The position numbers were made by a program, and so were the translations under genes. This document shows, one piece after another, positions 62,778 to 64,000 of a stretch of DNA of 64,000 nt (its first letter is position 1; each line of letters starts with the position of its first letter). Under the pieces are notes generated by a model. The model saw only the letters and a list, made by a program, of their open reading frames with translations, searched no databases and was not told the DNA's origin. This DNA is from CAZLYF01 sp964586835 (GTDB lineage: Bacteria > Bacillota > Clostridia > Christensenellales > Aristaeellaceae): assembly GCA_964586835.1 (NCBI GenBank), contig CAZPIC010000001.1, forward strand, positions 1 through 64,000, written 5' to 3'.

Positions 62778-63281
62778 TCAGGACGCAAGGCAGCCCGTCT
62801 GTATCAGAAGGTCGGCGATGCCACAGGCGACACCGTTGCCAAGGCGCAGATCTTCAGCCAAGCTTTCGAAGGCCATCGCGCATAATCTCCCTGGACAGCC
62901 TTCGTCCAGCATCAGCAGCGCGTCCCGTAACCTGCCGATAGGCTGCTGTTCGACAGGGGTGTCGTGCTGCCTGAGCATCCGGCACAAGCCCCACAGCGCA
63001 GCATTGCACCGGTGTATCCTCGGCAGTGGTGCGCCTTTCAGGCCGCTGAAATAGGCGATGTAGCGCGCATGGTTCCAGTCAATGAGTGCAAGACTGTCCT
63101 GCACATGACAGACCAGGCCATTGCCATCAAGACGGGTCTTGATGTGTGCGCGCTCCGCAGCGCTTACCCGACTCGGAAAATCGCTGACAAACAAGGCCCG
63201 CCTGTTTCTGTCCGAAGCGATCAGGCAGGAGTCCCCGATCAAGGATTGAAGCTCGTTCCTTGACGGGTCCAACAGCCTCAC
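62778..63281 (-). CDS. Hypothetical protein, translationally coupled to a DUF1934-like gene
   Basis: 167 residues that I do not recognise. GTG 63281 overlaps the stop of the upstream DUF1934-type gene (GTGA), which supports it as a real gene. The protein is soluble, with five cysteines (for example SCLIASDRN, GLVCHVQD, HRCNAALWGLCRML) and a conserved-looking segment DWNHARYIAYFSGLKGAPLPRIHRC. No signal peptide or membrane segment. Its partner gene is the only clue to function. Confidence 0.65.
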   Translation of the reverse strand: MRLLDPSRNELQSLIGDSCLIASDRNRRALFVSDFPSRVSAAERAHIKTRLDGNGLVCHVQDSLALIDWNHARYIAYFSGLKGAPLPRIHRCNAALWGLCRMLRQHDTPVEQQPIGRLRDALLMLDEGCPGRLCAMAFESLAEDLRLGNGVACGIADLLIQTGCLAS

Positions 63282-63715
63282 GGCTTGTTGTTGGCGGCGA
63301 ACCGAATGTGCAGGTTGTGTACGGAAGTATACTGTCCCTGGATGTCCAGCTGATACCTGAGAGAAACAACGCCTTCGCCACCGTCATCCACACTATAATC
63401 CACAACGGTAGGGAAGATCCCAAGATCGAAAGTCCCATAAGGGGTTTTATAGCTGCTTTGAAAGCGGTTACCTTTTTTGAACACCATGTTGGTGCCGTAG
63501 GAGCCGCCCCGTTTCATGGTCACGACACCGTCGCCAAGGGTCATGGTGATGTGATGCTTTTCATTGGTGTCCGGCTGGGATTCCGTGTACCGAAGCATCC
63601 ATTTATCAGGCCTGCCCGAGAGTGTGCCGACAGTCGTAAGACGCATGGCGTCGTCTTCTTCGTCGCGGTTTGCAGCGATGCCAGTCACGGTCAGCAGGAC
63701 CTGTTTTTTCTTCAC
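63278..63715 (-). CDS. DUF1934 (YwiB-like) beta-barrel protein
   Basis: 145 residues from GTG 63715 behind GGAAGGGG. The sequence fits the DUF1934/YwiB family of small calycin-like barrels: KKQVLLTVTGIAANRDEEDD, LRYTESQPDTNEKHHITMTLGDGVVTMKRGG, FDLGIFPTVVDYSV and LRYQLDIQGQYTSVHNLHI. The function of the family is not known. Cytoplasmic. It precedes the unknown 62778-63281 gene with overlapping stop and start. Confidence 0.82.
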   Translation of the reverse strand: MKKKQVLLTVTGIAANRDEEDDAMRLTTVGTLSGRPDKWMLRYTESQPDTNEKHHITMTLGDGVVTMKRGGSYGTNMVFKKGNRFQSSYKTPYGTFDLGIFPTVVDYSVDDGGEGVVSLRYQLDIQGQYTSVHNLHIRFAANNKP

Positions 63716-63816
63716 CCCGATCACCCCTTCCCAAGAGGATGATACCATATTCTGTTTTGAAAGGAAATCGTTCCTTCGAGGGCGTGCTGTAAACATTGCG
63801 AGCCTGAACCACCTGC

Positions 63817-63845
63817 TTGATACCTACGGGCCTGAAGGCTACAAT
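63817..63845 (+). promoter_or_regulatory. Promoter of the final dehydrogenase gene
   Basis: TTGATA (63817-63822), 17-base spacer, TACAAT (63840-63845), about 94 bases before the ATG at 63939. Confidence 0.7.
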
Positions 63846-63938
63846 ACGCGCATCAGGCGCTCGGGTCGAAGCGCTTTCGCCGGGCATATCTCGGCGGCGG
63901 GAGCTTTTGGGAGCTGTCATATCTTTGGGAGGGACAAA

Positions 63939-64000
63939 ATGAAGGTCGCGTTTATAGGGATCGGTATCATGGGACAGGGGATGGTCGGAAACCTTCTCAG
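63939..64000 (+). CDS. 3-hydroxyisobutyrate-dehydrogenase-like NAD(P) oxidoreductase, 3' end outside window
   Basis: Only the first 20 codons are in the window. ATG 63939 follows GGGAGGG. The N-terminus KVAFIGIGIMGQGMVGNLL is the Rossmann GxGxMGxxMxxNL motif of the beta-hydroxyacid dehydrogenase family (MmsB, GarR, GlxR). Which hydroxyacid it uses cannot be told from this fragment. Confidence 0.85.
   Translation, partial: MKVAFIGIGIMGQGMVGNLL

Noticed and set aside
1..64000. CRISPR array or known phage-defence system
   Set aside because: No short direct repeats with unique spacers and no cas, restriction or abortive-infection genes are visible; the only tandem repeats are the coding repeats at the left end.

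Overview
The window is a 64 kb piece of a GC-rich bacterial chromosome, most likely an uncultured member of the Clostridia (Bacillota). The evidence is strong GGAGG-type ribosome binding sites, frequent GTG and TTG starts, YbaK, AzlCD, RF3/TypA and EamA genes of clostridial type, a small conserved protein family that I associate with clostridia, and a bacterial cobalamin riboswitch. The taxonomic call is inference. All five predicted solute-binding proteins have cleavable signal peptides without a lipobox cysteine.

Layout. 1-3.9 kb: the end of a giant surface protein made of 113-residue repeats, then a peptide-type binding protein. 4.0-10.9 kb: a five-gene run of three paralogous M42 aminopeptidases, a short alanyl-tRNA synthetase lacking the C-Ala domain, and RqcH, the ribosome-rescue factor that builds alanine tails. 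10.9-17.7 kb: NAD synthesis and salvage (nadD divergent from nadE, an orphan EIIC-like membrane protein, pncB), followed by a 2H phosphoesterase and two YbaK-type tRNA-editing proteins. The NadE glutaminase domain has lost all three expected catalytic residues. 17.7-20.9 kb: structured non-coding DNA, a cobalamin riboswitch with terminator, a BtuF-like binding protein, and an ISNCY-like element with a nonsense-mutated transposase. 20.9-24.1 kb: a TAXI-type TRAP transporter. 24.1-41.8 kb: housekeeping and metabolic genes (murI, rtcB, an ATC-hydrolase-like gene, an EamA exporter, azlCD, a tandem class II aldolase, typA, prfC, an FAH-family hydrolase, tldD/tldE, a NusG paralogue, rpiB, an MFS transporter) ending in tRNA-Arg(CCT).

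41.8-48.6 kb is an accessory island next to that tRNA. It holds a truncated transposase, a broken bacteriocin-like small gene, an AT-rich ABC ATPase/permease pair, and an IS110-family pseudogene into which an IS630-family element has inserted at a TA dinucleotide.

48.8-64 kb: a dihydropyrimidinase, a complete BMP-type nucleoside ABC transporter and a YjjG-type nucleotidase, which together suggest uptake and use of pyrimidines. After these come a GNAT acetyltransferase, a NatAB-like ABC exporter, a candidate structured RNA, a lysine/alanine-rich coiled-coil protein, an amino acid permease, a metallo-beta-lactamase-fold hydrolase, an unknown protein, a DUF1934-type protein, and the start of a 3-hydroxyisobutyrate-dehydrogenase-like gene.

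In two transporters (TRAP at 21.9 kb, BMP at 52.3 kb) terminators sit between the binding-protein gene and the membrane genes, which would favour excess binding protein.
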